Made by a program: the position numbers and the translations under genes. A stretch of DNA of 64,000 bases. Source: Simmondsia chinensis (lineage: Eukaryota > Streptophyta > Magnoliopsida > Caryophyllales > Simmondsiaceae). Position 1 is the first letter of the stretch. The number at the start of each line of letters is the position of its first letter. The notes beneath the pieces were generated by a model. That model saw only the letters and a list, made by a program, of their open reading frames with translations. It ran no database searches and had not been told where the DNA came from. The stretch is from contig JAGTTD010000015.1 in assembly GCA_018398585.1 (NCBI GenBank), positions 30,089,478-30,153,477 of the forward strand. The letters are read 5' to 3'. Positions 22,364 to 33,352 of the stretch are shown piece after piece.

Positions 22364-22493
22364 TGTTAGACTATATCTCAATATTGTATGTATTGAGCCC
22401 ATTGGACCTGCTCTATATATCTTGTATAGTCCATTCATTATTTTATAAATATAGGAGAGGGCCACTGCTCTAAGTGTGCTTATCATTCTTTCA
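22364..22493 (+). repeat. 5' LTR of copia element B (130 bp)
   Basis: Starts TGTTAGAC and ends TTTCA directly before TGGTATTAGAGC. It contains a TATA-like TTTTATAAATATAGGAGAGG. It is unusually short for a copia LTR and lacks about 9 bp found in the 3' LTR (an inserted GTATAGGTC-like segment). Confidence 0.9.
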
Positions 22494-23261
22494 TGGTATT
22501 AGAGCTCACCCGAGCACTCTCGTAAAGGCAAACTCTAGCCTTCATTTCAATTTTCGTTCTTTCAAAAAAAAAAAAAAAAAAAGAAAAAAAAAGGGTGAAA
22601 AATAGCATTGGAACCCTAACCCTTCCCTGGTACAGCGCCGCGCCGCCACCCTGCCTCCAACTCTCCTCTCTCCCGGCGCCCCTCCCTCGCGCCGCCGTAG
22701 GACCGGCCGCCGCTCTCCCGTACAGGTCCGGCCGCAGCCCTCCCGCGTCGTGCCGCTGCCGTCACTCTCTCGTTCGCACGCCCACCCCTCCCCTGCTCAC
22801 GGCACTCTCCTCCCTTCTCCCGCTCGCGCTGCACCGCCGCCCACCGTGCTAACCCTAGCAGCCGCTTGTGCGCCACCCCTATTTTCTGGCGACTTCCGTG
22901 TCCGGTGCACCACCGCCTTTTCCAAATCGAAATTTGTTTGGTTCCCAACTGTGAGCCACAGAAAAGATCTATTTTTGATCATGCATCCTTCCTTCTCGCA
23001 TTTTCGGCATTATTCGGAAGAGGACTTGCGGTATCAGCGTAATTATGCTCAACCCAATGATTGGTTCTATTTCACAACCCGGGCTACCTTTCTTCGGTGC
23101 TCCAATTTATGGTGAGCATATGTTATATCCACCACTTTTTCATCTTGCAATTAATACTTATGCCACTTGATCTAATTTCTCTTCAGGATTTGCATCTCCT
23201 TAAACTATTTTTCAATCTCTTACTACTCATTCTACTCCTATAGTTGATTCTCTTTGGATAA

Positions 23262-26200
23262 TGGATAGTGGTGCATCGTCTCATATGACTAATAACCCCA
23301 GTTTGCTAACGTCTCTTCGTCCTTATCATGGCTATGATAAAATATTAGTTGGTAATGGCGCTTGTTTATCGATTGCTGGGATTTGATCTGGTTCTCTTAT
23401 TACACCTGTTAGTCATTTCAATTTGCATAACGTTTTCTATGTTCCTGGTCTTTCCACTAATTTAATCTCTGTTCGTCAATTCTGTAAAGATAATTCTTGC
23501 CTTTTAGAATTTCACTCGGGTGGTTTCTCCATTAAAAATGCTAAACGATGTCCCTCATTATTCGTTGTGCTAGCTCGGGGCCTCTTTTCTCTGTTCCCAA
23601 ACCAAACTCAATCAGTCGCCCTGGTTAACCCGGACAGCCGGTGGCATCCTCCCCACATGTTTCCGTAGTTGCTTCCAAACACACACAATTTCTCTGGCAT
23701 TGTCGACTTGGCCACTCCGGTGAGCTAGTCTTGTCAACTTTAGTTAAACAAAAATTTATATCTTGTTCGAGTTCTTCTGAGTCCAGTTTGTGTCATGCTT
23801 GCCAACTAGGTAAGCATAGTCGTTTACCCTTTCAAGAGTCTGTAACCAGTACTTCGCGTCCTTTCGATATTGTTCATTCTGATGTATGGACATCACCTGT
23901 TATCAGTTTCAGTGGTTTTAAGTATTATTTGCTATTATTGGATGATTATTCTCATTTTGTGTGGATTCATTCTATGCGTGCCAAATCTGAGGTTTTTGAC
24001 CTGTTTGTTCAGTTTCGTAATCTTGTGTTGAATCAATTTGGCATGGAAATCAAGAATTTTCAATTTGATAATGGCACTGAATATATCAACCGTGATTTTA
24101 ATGGTCTTTTTCTGCAAAGGGGCATTCTCAGTAGGGTTTCCTACCCTCACAGTTCCCAACAGAATGGGAAAGCTGAACGCATGCATGGTATTATTGGTAA
24201 CATGATGCGTTCCCTTTTATTTCAAGCCTGTATGCCTTTGGAATTTTGGGTTGAAGCAGTTTCTGTTACAGTTCATACTATTAATCGCCTACCATCTACC
24301 TCTATTAAGAAAAAGATCCCTTTTCAACATTTATATAAGCAGAAAGTTAATTATGATCACCTTTGCGTTTTTGGTAGTGCCTGCTATCCTAATCTGAGTG
24401 CCACAGCCTCTCACAAACTTGCTTCGCGCTCTGCTTTATATGTCTTCTTGGGCTATCCACCAAATCATAAGGGTTACAAATGTCTGGATCTTTCTACTAA
24501 TAAAGTTATTATTTCGAGGCATGTTGTTTTTGATGAAGCAGATTTTTCATTTGCACGATTGGGCACTCTCTCTCAAAATACGATGACCCGGCTTCAACAA
24601 ATTTTCTCTTCCCTGCTTGCGTCTTCCCCATTCGCGGGCCTCACTCCACCGCACCCGCCACCTCCTGTGGCAGCACCCGCAACAGCCGCCACCCCTCCCC
24701 TTGCACCACCGGGGTCCCCTGCGGCCCCGTCACCAGTCACTGTAGCCGCCCCTATGGCCCCGTCACCCGCCACCGCTGTGCCGCCCCCTGCTTCCTCTAT
24801 TCATCCTATGGTGACTCGTGCTCGTGCTGGTATTGTCAAGCCTATTCTCTAGCCTTCTATGATTGCTCATAGCTCTTTGTCGGAGGTACCTTTTTCTTAT
24901 AAGCAGGCCCTTACTGATGATAATTGGAAGCATGCCATGCTTGAGGAATATAATGCCCTTATTCGTAATAACACATGGGATCTTGTTCCTCCACCCCCTC
25001 ATGGTAACATTGTTGGCTCCAAGTGGGTTTTCAGTATTAAACAAACATCTACAGATCAGATTGAACGCTATAAAGCACGGTTGGTTGCTCAGGGTTTTAC
25101 ACAGCGATATGGCATTGACTACGGTGAAACTTTCAGTCCCGTTGTTAAACCTGCTACTGTTCGTACTGTGCTGACTATTGCCGCCTCTCGTCACTGGCCT
25201 ATTCATCAACTCGATGTGAAAAATGCTTTTCTTAATGGTACACTTAATGAAGAGGTCTACATGAAGCAACCGCCGGGTTTCATCAGTTCTCAGTATCCTG
25301 ATCATGTTTGTAAGCTTCGTAAGTCTCTTTATGGTCTCAAACAGGCACCTCGTGCCTGGTACACTCGTTTTGCTACCTTTTTACAAGGGTTGGGTTTTCG
25401 CAGCTGTACGTCAGATTCTTCTTTGTTTGTCTTACGTCGTGGGCATGATATGGCTATTTTACTGGTTTATGTTGATGATATCCTTCTCACGGCCTCTTCT
25501 CATGCGGTCCTCCATGATCTCCTTTGCTCTCTTCAATCTGAATTTGACATGACTGACTTGGGACGCCTCAATTACTTTCTCGGCATCTCGGTATCTCACT
25601 TATCTTCAGGGTTGTTCCTCTCTCAATCTAAATATGCTCATGATCTCCTGGATCGGGCCGACATGCTCTCCTGCAAACCTGTTCCTACACCTACAGATTC
25701 CAAGTCCAAGCTTTCCTTGGACGACGGTGAACTTGTGACTGATCCCACTATATACAGATCTATTGTTGGTGCCCTTCAATATCTCACCTTTACTCGTCCT
25801 GATATTTCCTATGCAGTTCAGCAGGTTTGTTTGTTTATGCATGCTCCACGATCATCGCATTGGATGGCTGTTAAGCGCATCCTTCGCTATATCAATGGCA
25901 CTATTGATCATGGTTTGACTCTCTCCCCGACACGTTTGGACCAACTTGTGGCTTATTCGGATGCTGATTGGGCTGGTTGCCCAGACACCCACCGTTCTAC
26001 TTCAGGTTTCTGTGTTTTCTTCGGAAGCAACATTATCTAATGGTCCTCTAAGCGTCAGCCCACCGTCTCTCGTTCAAGTGCCGAGGCCGAGTACCGTGCA
26101 GTTTCCAATGCCGTGGCCGAATGTTGCTGGCTCCGGTCTCTCCTCAGTGAGCTAAGTATTCTTCTACCACGAGCTACTTTGGTTTATTGTGACAATGTTT

Positions 26201-26430
26201 CCGCCATGTACATGTCTACCAACCCTGTTCAGCATATTCGCACTAAACATATCGAGATTGACATCCATTTTGTTCGTGAGCGCGTTCAATTGGGTCTTGT
26301 TCGAGTCCTTCATATTCCATCCTCACAGCAAATTGCCGATATCTTCACTAAGAATCTTCCGCGTGCTCTTTTTCTTTTATTTAGATCCAACCTTCGCATT
26401 TGCTTACCTCCTGCTTCGGTTGAGGGGGGA
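23262..26430 (+). pseudogene. Broken copia pol: protease, integrase, reverse transcriptase, RNase H
   Basis: The protease begins with MDSGASSHMTNN at 23262 and soon meets a stop near 23384 and a frame change before 23641. The 23641-24852 frame holds the GAG-pre-integrase motif (LWHCRLGHSG), the integrase triad region (HSDVW, DNGTEY, NGKAERMH) and a Pro/Ala-rich linker ending at a stop at 24850. Reverse transcriptase follows from 24859 with an intact YVDD (LLVYVDDILLTASS). RNase H (YSDADWAGCPD) is cut by a stop near 26038 and continues to the KHIEIDIHFVRE and QIADIFTK motifs. So there are at least three stops and one frameshift, and no Gag. Confidence 0.88.
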
Positions 26431-26569
26431 TGTTAGACTATATTGTATAGGTCTCAATATTGTATGTATTGAGCCCATTGGGCCTGCTCTATGTACGTTG
26501 TATAGCCCATTCATTATTCTATAAATATACGAGAGGGCCACTGCTTTAAGTGTGCTTCTCATTCTTTCA
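26431..26569 (+). repeat. 3' LTR of copia element B (139 bp)
   Basis: Follows the polypurine tract and begins TGTTAGACTATATTGTATAG. It ends TTCTTTCA and is followed by the duplicated CCTTC. It carries the same TATAAATATACGAGAGGG stretch as the LTR of element A. Confidence 0.9.
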
Positions 26570-26657
26570 CCTTCATTTTGAATTCAACGTGTCTCACTAT
26601 AGTCAAATACTCTAATTTGATATTCACCCTATATATACACACACACACACATAAAAG

Positions 26658-26875
26658 TACCGGATCACATTAGATCTCGGAATTAAACATGATTGGGTGA
26701 GAGCAGTATCAGATGGGTGACCTCTTGAGAAGTCCTCGTGTTGCACTCCTCAGGTTGGGGGCTCTCGAAAACGGCCTCTCTTCAGGGCAGCACCCTAAAG
26801 GGGGAAGAATGAATACATCCAACCCTCCACACCCTGCCTAGGCAGGAACTCCTTAGGGCACCGGAAATGTTGCAT
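26658..26875 (+). mobile_element. 5S-headed SINE, long copy
   Basis: The head matches 5S rRNA from ACCGGATCACATTAGA onward, through GATTGGGTGAGAGCAGTA and GGGTGACCTCTTGAGAAGTC to CCTCGTGTTGCACTCC. The tail has AGGTTGGGGGCTCTCG, CGGCCTCTCTTCAGGG and AACTCCTTAGGGCACC. The 5' end of the 5S part is missing and the TTG tail is eroded. No target duplication is evident. Confidence 0.75.
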
Positions 26876-27906
26876 GCTTATATATATATAGGCATGACTC
26901 AAGTGAGGGCTAGTTTTGATATTTTCGGGACCAAATGAGGGTTTTTTATATGCAATAGAATTTTAAAAATTGTAATATTAAAATTTATTAATATTAACTA
27001 CTAAGACTTTAAAAATACAATCTTCTAAAATTTTGGAGCCCTTAAATTTCAAGGGCCTCAAATAGTTGCTTGAGGTTATATCCGGCCATAACTCAAATAA
27101 GAGGATGAGAGTGAATTCTAAATTACTAACATTATCTTCCACCCACATGACATCAGCCCTCCTATAAGAGTAATATATATATATATTTTTTATTTACTAA
27201 AAGCATTGCTTGAATGATAAAGCATAAGAAAAAATTGGCAAAAAGAACTTAAAGAGTGAGAATCTTCCGAGAGCTTCCTGATTGGGGTAGGTGTGCCTAG
27301 GAATGGCAATGGAGCCGGTAAAATTTATTATTCGCGGGTATTTATCCTGTTTGGAGAGGGTATGGGTACAAATGAGGCGGGTAACGGGTACAGGTAGGGT
27401 ACACATGTCAATACCCATCACGGGTATGGGGTGCGTATGGGTATAGGCTTGTAGCCGCCCCGCCCGCCCCATACCCGCATGTACCCGCCCCGCCCCGCCC
27501 CGCCCCGCACCCGCATATACCCGCCTTGTAATCACATATTGGAGTTACCCGTTGTGTTATTTTATATAAAATATTTCTTATGCAATTTATAAATATGAAT
27601 TCATGGTTATTATTGAAAGGAAAAAGAAAAGAATTTGTGGGTAATAAGTTGGACATGGATAGATAACAAGGCAGGTACGAAGCAAGTAAGGGCGGGTAAT
27701 GGGTACCCGTTGGGTACCTTGTTAGAGTATAAAACTATTCCTGGGGCTTCACCCATCAGCTTAAGCTTTTGGATGAGTTGGTTCCTTGACATGGTATCAG
27801 AGCTTTGTTGACCAAGAGGTCACGAGCTCGAATCTCAGCTGCCCCCACTTTCAAGATTAAAAATAATTTAAGCACAATGTATAAGGTGGGCCGGTGTATT
27901 ATCCAC

Positions 27907-28032
27907 TGTGAGAATGAGAGTTAGTGAGCATACCCAATAGGGTTGCTAAGGCATATATTTATAATAGGAATAATTACAGAATATTCTCAGCATATAATCA
28001 GCATAATATCGATCTTGATATTATCCCTAATA
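27907..28032 (-). repeat. 3' LTR of copia element C (126 bp)
   Basis: Follows the polypurine tract on the minus strand and ends at the duplicated TCCAC. It contains the same TATAAATATATG-like promoter segment as the 5' LTR. Confidence 0.88.
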
Positions 28033-28039
28033 CGTCCCC

Positions 28040-31000
28040 TCAATCCGTGAGAGGGGGACCAACGTGCAGATTGGCTTTATCGTAGCGGAAGCGATCAGTA
28101 GCCAACCCTTTGGTGAATATGTCAGCAACCTGTTTGGTGGTAGGCGTGTAACGAACCTGGATATCACCCTTAATAACCTTCTCATGAACGTAGTGAAAAT
28201 CAACATCCACGTGCTTGCTGCGATCATTGGAGATAGGATTGGCAGCCAGGTATGTAGCAGAGACATTATCACAGTACACAATTATCGGGCCAGAGTGGCG
28301 GAGACCTAAATCACGCATGAGATATCAGATCCAATCACACTCAGCAACAACCTTGGCCACGGCTCGATATTCAGACTCGGTGGACGACTCTGCGACAGTA
28401 GGTTACTTCTTTGCGCGCCACGAAATAAGGTTGGGACCAAGGAAAAGGGCAAACTCCGTTGTGGAGCGACGAGTGTCGGGACAACCACCCCAGTCAGCAT
28501 CCGCATATGCGGTGACAGATGTGCAGGAACCCGGAGCTATAATGAGGCCGTGATCAGGCGTAAGCTTAAGGAATCCTAGGATGCGTTTAACCATTTGCCA
28601 ATGGGAGGTAGTGGGAGCATGCATGAACTGAGATACACGGTTAACCGCGTACGCAATATCCGGACGGGTCATGGTGAGGTACTGGAGCGCACCCACCGCA
28701 TTACGAAACTCGGTCGGGTCAGGTACGCGAGACCCATCAGCCACAGATGGTTATGCCCGAGCTGGTAAGGGGGTTTGTACAGGTTTAGCCTCAAGCATGT
28801 CATGCTTGCTTAGAAGATCAAGGGTGTACTTATGTTGGGAGAGGAAAAGGCCATGTCTATTTAGTTTGGTCTCAATGCCAAGAAAGTAGTGAAGTGGGCC
28901 AAGATCTTTCATAGCAAACTGAGTAGAAAGGGAGGCAGTGAGGCATCTGAGCAAGTTGGAGTCAGAGCTAGTAAGGATGATGTCATCTACATACAGCAAA
29001 AGGCATACGATGCTTCTGGGTGAGTGATGTATGAAAGAAAAGGGATCAGCCTTACTACAATAGAAGCCCAGACTATAAAGGAACGTGCTAAACCTATGAA
29101 ACCAAGCTCGAGGCGCCTATTTGAGGCCATACAAGGCCTTGCGCAGGCGGCATATATGTGTAGGAAATTTTGGGTGGACAAAACCAGGAGGCTGACGCAT
29201 GTATACCTCTTCATTTAGAAAACCATGCAAGAATGCGTTTTTAACGTCCAGTTGGCGAATGGACCACTTGTTAGTGACAGCAAGCGCAAGTATGAACCTG
29301 GTGGTGGTGGGTTTAACAATCGGGCTAAAAGTTTTAAAATAGTCAAGACCCTCACGCTGGTGAAAGCCTTGAGTGACGAGACGGGCCTTAAAACGATCAA
29401 CCGAGCCATCAGGTTTATACTTGACTTTGTACTTCCAAGTACTACCGACCACATTCTGGGTGGGGGATGCGGGGACAAGATCCCATGTCTAGTTTTGAAT
29501 AAGGGCATTGAACTCCTCAGCCATGGCTTCTTGCCACTGAGGGTTCTTGACAGCCTGGGAGAAGCATGTAGGTTCCTGAACTACGACCATAGAGCTAAGA
29601 GACAGTATGTGTTTGGAATTTCGTATCCCATCTTTAAGGTGGGTGCCCGTGGGATGAACTTTCGAGGTGTTCAAGGCACCAGTGGGTGGGGGAGAAGAGT
29701 CTGGCAGACCACCCAAAGAGGACCCCATAGGGTCGGTGAGAGGGGGAGACGCTGGCGTACCATCCAATGAGGACCCCAAAGGGTCAACGGGCAGTACCGA
29801 GGGAGGAATGCCAGAACTGGGAACGTCACCCATCTCAACTATAGGAACCATGGTAGGGGAGGGGGGTGGTGGGACAATGGGGGAGGGAGGGGCCGGGGCC
29901 ATCGATGGTGGAGGTGATGGGAGTAAGCCCGGGACCAGCACACCCGAGTTTGGTGCAACTACACTAGGCGTGGCCATGCGGTGAGCATGGACAAGGAGAG
30001 GACTCGGCAGAGGGACATCAACTATGGCTGGGCTTTGCGGCGCATGCATATTAGAGACAATGTCAGGATAAGGAAATAAATGCTCAACAAAGTGCACATG
30101 ACGACTAGTATAGACAAGACCAGTGGTAGGGTCCAAGCAACGATATCCCTTGTAACGGCCCGCATATCCAATGAAGACGCATGGTATGGATCGTGGGGCC
30201 AATTTATGAGGGGTACGGGATGTGATGTTTGGATAACAAGCACACCCAAAGACCCAGAAAAAATTATAGTCTGGCGCCTTTTTAAACAATTTTTCAAAGG
30301 GAGAGAAGTTTTGTAAAGTGGGAGTAGGCAACCGATTTATAATATAACAAGCAGTGCAAGCAGTATCAGCCCAAAATTTTGGAGGAAGGCGCGCCTGAAA
30401 AATAGGGTCTGTACCATTTCACTTAAATGTTGATGCTTTCGTTCAGCCACCCCATTTTGATGTGGGGTATCAGGACAGGAGAGGCGAAAGTGAATACCAT
30501 GAGTACGAAAAATGGGTGGCCACAAGCCTGTTGTCATATTCACGACCCCCATCACTTTGAAAATATTTTATTTTAAGGTTGAACTGATTTTCAGCTAGGG
30601 CCTTAAAATCAGAAAAGATGGAGTACACTTCGTCCTTCCTTTGCATCGGATAGAGCCACGTAAATCTAGTGAAATCATCAACAAAGAGAACATAGTAGCG
30701 AAAAGCAGAATCAGAGATAACAAGCGACTGCCAAACATCCGAATGAGTTAATTGCAAAGGTAAAGTAGTATCATGAGTCACACGTGAAAATGGTAAACGG
30801 CGCGACTTTCCTAAGCAGCATGCAGAACAATGCATTATTGAGCTAATACGAGAAATAGAAGGAATCAAAGAGCGAGTACGTAACGTATCTAAAGCAGAGT
30901 TCCCTAAATGACCTAAGCGCCTATGCCATAGTTCAGCCGTGACTGTCCGTGCAACAAGTCCAGTGGGATGCGGAGAGAACCCGTATAAGGGGCCTTCACT

Positions 31001-31747
31001 ACGTATCTTGAGGAGCGGCGTCCCCGTAGCCTTGTCCTTGACACAAAAGGAAGAAGAGTCAAACTCAACAACACAGTTATTATCCCGACACAACTGTTTA
31101 ACAGACAATAAATTGTATGTGAGACCAGGAACTAACATTATATTAGGAAGCAAAAGGTCACGCGTTTTAGTACGAATTTTCGAAGACCCAACATGAGTGA
31201 CCGGTAGTAGAGACCCATTGCCAACTTGTATAGATTTTGAACCATGATAAACAGATTGTTTAGTTAAAATACCTGAGTTGGAATTCATGTGATTAGACGC
31301 CCCGGAGTCAGGGTACCATGTAGGATCAGCATGGTCAGTGACAGACATGGCCGAGAGGGATTGGGAGAGGTCCGAGTTAACATAACGGTGAGGGCAAAGA
31401 GAAGCAGCATGACCCACTTGATGACAAATCTGACAAACTAAGGGACCATAACGGTGGGGCGGATGAGTATTCATACCTGCGGGACGTCCCCAGTTCTGTG
31501 GAGACGGAGGAGCACCAGTGGGAGCCATACCTATACCTAGAGACTGGTGAGACGGTTGACCGTGATGTCCACGGTTCCCAGAATTCCCATGGCGGTGGTG
31601 GTTTTTACGTCCATGATTCTTACTACCATGCCCTCCGCGACCCCGACCAGAACCCGAGGAATCCGACGGCGCACTAGTAGCAGCTAGGGGCATGACTATG
31701 ATCTGTAGAAGAGCGAGCGTGGATGCGAGAGAGTGCAGCTTCTTCAT
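28040..31747 (-). pseudogene. Broken copia pol (element C)
   Basis: The 30470-31747 frame holds a Gly/His-rich stretch, the zinc knuckle, the protease (WYPDSGASNHM), the GAG-pre-integrase motif (LWHRRLGHLG) and the first part of the integrase (HSDVW, SDGGREYDN). The frame is lost just after that. The integrase C-terminus and linker continue at 29489-30331, reverse transcriptase at 29117-29452 ([11 protein letters not shown]), the YVDD motif at about 28990 (MLYVDDIILTSSD) and the thumb plus RNase H at 28403-28744 ([11 protein letters not shown]) and 28040-28318 (KHVDVDFHYVHE, VADIFTKGL). There are at least four frame breaks, so it is inactive. Confidence 0.88.
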
Positions 31748-32534
31748 CTAATAGGGCAGTCATGAGTTGTTCAAAGGAAAGATCATGAGACGACTGGCGG
31801 GTGAATGTTTTAAATGCGGCATATTCAGGTGGAAGGCCGAATAGGGCATAGTGGAGAAGCTCTCGGTTTGAGACTGGTGAACCTATGGCGGCTAGGTCAT
31901 CATCTATGGTTTTAAGTTCAGTGAGATAGGTGGTCATGGTTTTATTGTCTTTGCACAAGGTGACAAGTTGGGAACGTAAGTCAAATTCCTTAGCAAGAGA
32001 ATGATTGCGAAAGCGTTTAGCTAGGGCGTTCCACATTTCACGAGATGTGGGGTGATGTATGACATCATTAAGAACCGGTCGTGCCAGGGAAGCAGACAGA
32101 CAAGCCCTAATACATTGATCTATGCAAGACCAGGTTATAGCATCGGGGTTCGAGATGTATTGACCCGTGGGTGTGGGGAGTTGATCAGGAGGACAAGGGT
32201 TTGAGCCATCGACGAAACCCATGAGTCGATGGGCACGAAGAACCATGGATACTTGTTCTCGCCAAGTGGTATAATTAGTTGTTGTTTCCAGTTTAATTGT
32301 AACAAGATTCGTAATAGAGGAAGGGGGAAGAGGACTTACATGGGAAGGGAGGGTCACAAGAGGCGATGCCCCAGCCATGAGAGGGGATGAATAACTGGAG
32401 AAATTAAGAGACGGAAGAGGGAGTCCAAGATTATACCCAGATGAGTAGACACCGCGAGATGTAGAGGACGTGACCAGATCAATGGAAGATGAGGGGAGAG
32501 ATGGCAGGGTGCCGGGGCCAGTGGAGAGGACCAA
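31674..32534 (-). CDS. Copia Gag (element C)
   Basis: This 286-codon frame has a Ser/Pro-rich N-terminus, then the plant copia Gag core from about residue 85. That core includes NYTTWREQVSMVLRAHRLMG, the ITWSCIDQCIRACLSASL helix region, MWNALAKRF, and LKTIDDDLAAIGSPVSNREL with LFGLPPEYAAFKTF. The zinc knuckle (CQICHQVGHAASLC, CX2CX4HX4C) is found downstream at about 31440 in another frame. A frameshift at about 31680-31740 therefore separates Gag from the knuckle and protease. The true start may be further upstream, since coding-like sequence continues toward 32730. Gag would package the element's RNA into cytoplasmic particles. Confidence 0.8.
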   Translation of the reverse strand: MVLSTGPGTLPSLPSSSIDLVTSSTSRGVYSSGYNLGLPLPSLNFSSYSSPLMAGASPLVTLPSHVSPLPPSSITNLVTIKLETTTNYTTWREQVSMVLRAHRLMGFVDGSNPCPPDQLPTPTGQYISNPDAITWSCIDQCIRACLSASLARPVLNDVIHHPTSREMWNALAKRFRNHSLAKEFDLRSQLVTLCKDNKTMTTYLTELKTIDDDLAAIGSPVSNRELLHYALFGLPPEYAAFKTFTRQSSHDLSFEQLMTALLDEEAALSRIHARSSTDHSHAPSCY

Positions 32535-32954
32535 TGGCCGGTGAGAGGGGAGGGTATGTGTCTAAATTGGAGAGTGAGAGGGAGGAGGAGGTGGAGGAGG
32601 CGGCGGCCATGGGGTCTGCGGCTATCGGACCTGGGGAGAGAGAAGGTGTGGTGGTGACGCTAGTGGGGCGGTGGGGATCGGAGATCTGGAGGCCGAAGCT
32701 AAGGTGACCGGAGAATACAGAGTCGACCACGAATCAGGGCGGCGAAGCAGTGACTGGCGACGGCGAGCCTAGGCCGGAGCAGTGGCAGAGTCGCCGGTGC
32801 GACCAGGTGGTGAATCGCTGGTGGGTGGGTCGCCGGTGGTGGCGGCGGCTGCGTGGGTTTGGTATTAGGGTTAGGGTTCAGCCAGCCCTTTTCCCCCCCC
32901 CTTTTTTTTAAGGAGAAATGATTAATGTTTAGGGTTTAGTATGCTCTGATACCA

Positions 32955-33089
32955 TGTGAGAATGAGAGTTAGTGAGCATACCCAATAGGGTTGCTGAGAC
33001 ATATATTTATAATAGAAAGAATAGGAATAATTACAGAATATTCTCAGTATATAATCAGCATAATATCAATCATGATATTATCCCTAATA
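32955..33089 (-). repeat. 5' LTR of copia element C (135 bp)
   Basis: Adjoins the perfect primer site TGGTATCAGAGC. It differs from the 3' LTR mainly by a short insertion (AAAGAATAGG) and a few substitutions, so the two LTRs have diverged somewhat since insertion. Confidence 0.88.
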
Positions 33090-33352
33090 TCCACGCTTCA
33101 AGCCCAATTGGCATTCCTGTAAGGGGGCATTTAGAGTATAAAACTATTCCTGGGTCTTCACCCATCAAATTAAACTTTTGGGTAAATTGGTTCTTTGACA
33201 TACCCATGGGTAATGGGGCAGGTACGGGTAGGTTTGTACCCGCCGTGGCGGGTAATAGGGCAGGTATGGATATAGGATTTGGGTGACGGGTACGGGTATA
33301 GAGGCAGCGCCCCCCGTATCCGCCTCGCCCCATTACCATCCCTAGGCATGCC

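Larger units (their letters stand above)
22364..26569 (+). mobile_element. Ty1/copia element B, complete but gag-less, CCTTC duplication
   Basis: LTRs at 22364-22493 and 26431-26569 both begin TGTTAGACTATAT and end CTTTCA. The 5-bp target duplication CCTTC lies at 22359-22363 and 26570-26574. A primer site with one change (TGGTATTAGAGC) follows the 5' LTR, and a polypurine tract (GAGGGGGGA) precedes the 3' LTR. Between the primer site and the protease there are about 770 bp, GC-rich in the middle, with no Gag or zinc knuckle. The order protease, integrase, reverse transcriptase, RNase H marks it as Ty1/copia. It is 4.2 kb, short for an autonomous copia element. Confidence 0.92.
27907..33089 (-). 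mobile_element. Ty1/copia element C, complete, TCCAC duplication
   Basis: On the minus strand the 5' LTR is 32955-33089 and the 3' LTR 27907-28032. They share TATTAGGGATAATATC at their starts and CTCATTCTCACA at their ends (5' LTR). A perfect TCCAC target duplication lies at 27902-27906 and 33090-33094. The primer site TGGTATCAGAGC is at 32943-32954, and a polypurine GATTGAGGGGAC precedes the 3' LTR. Unlike A and B it keeps a Gag with zinc knuckle. The order Gag, protease, integrase, reverse transcriptase, RNase H is complete but broken by frameshifts. Confidence 0.92.
27720..33200 (+). mobile_element. TRIM interrupted by copia element C
   Basis: The 5' LTR (27720-27791) begins TGTTAGAGTATAAAACTATT and ends CCTTGACA, directly followed by the primer site TGGTATCAGAGC (27792-27803). 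A short non-coding internal domain runs to 27906 and resumes at 33090 with CGCTTCAAGCCCAATTGG and a polypurine GTAAGGGGGCA. The 3' LTR covers about 33129-33200. Flanks are TACCT (27715-27719) and TACCC (33201-33205), consistent with a 5-bp duplication with one change. Without the copia element it would be about 300 bp. Confidence 0.82.
27298..33344. mobile_element. hAT-type GGGTA-rich MITE, interrupted by nested elements
   Basis: The left end is TAGGAATGGCAATGG and the right end, reverse complemented, is TAGGGATGGTAATGG. Flanks are GGTGTGCC (27290-27297) and GGCATGCC (33345-33352), an 8-bp duplication differing by two transitions. The element's own sequence is in 27298-27719 and 33201-33344 and is full of GGGTA, TACCC and CCGCCCC words, including a (CGCCC)n run at about 27484-27508. 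It matches the uninterrupted copy at 59058-59623. The interior has been split by the TRIM at 27720. Confidence 0.75.

Noticed and set aside
22595..22948. Gag protein of copia element B in the GC-rich leader frames
   Set aside because: Neither strand shows the plant copia Gag core or a CX2CX4HX4C knuckle. The frames are Ala/Pro/Arg-rich products of GC-rich DNA.
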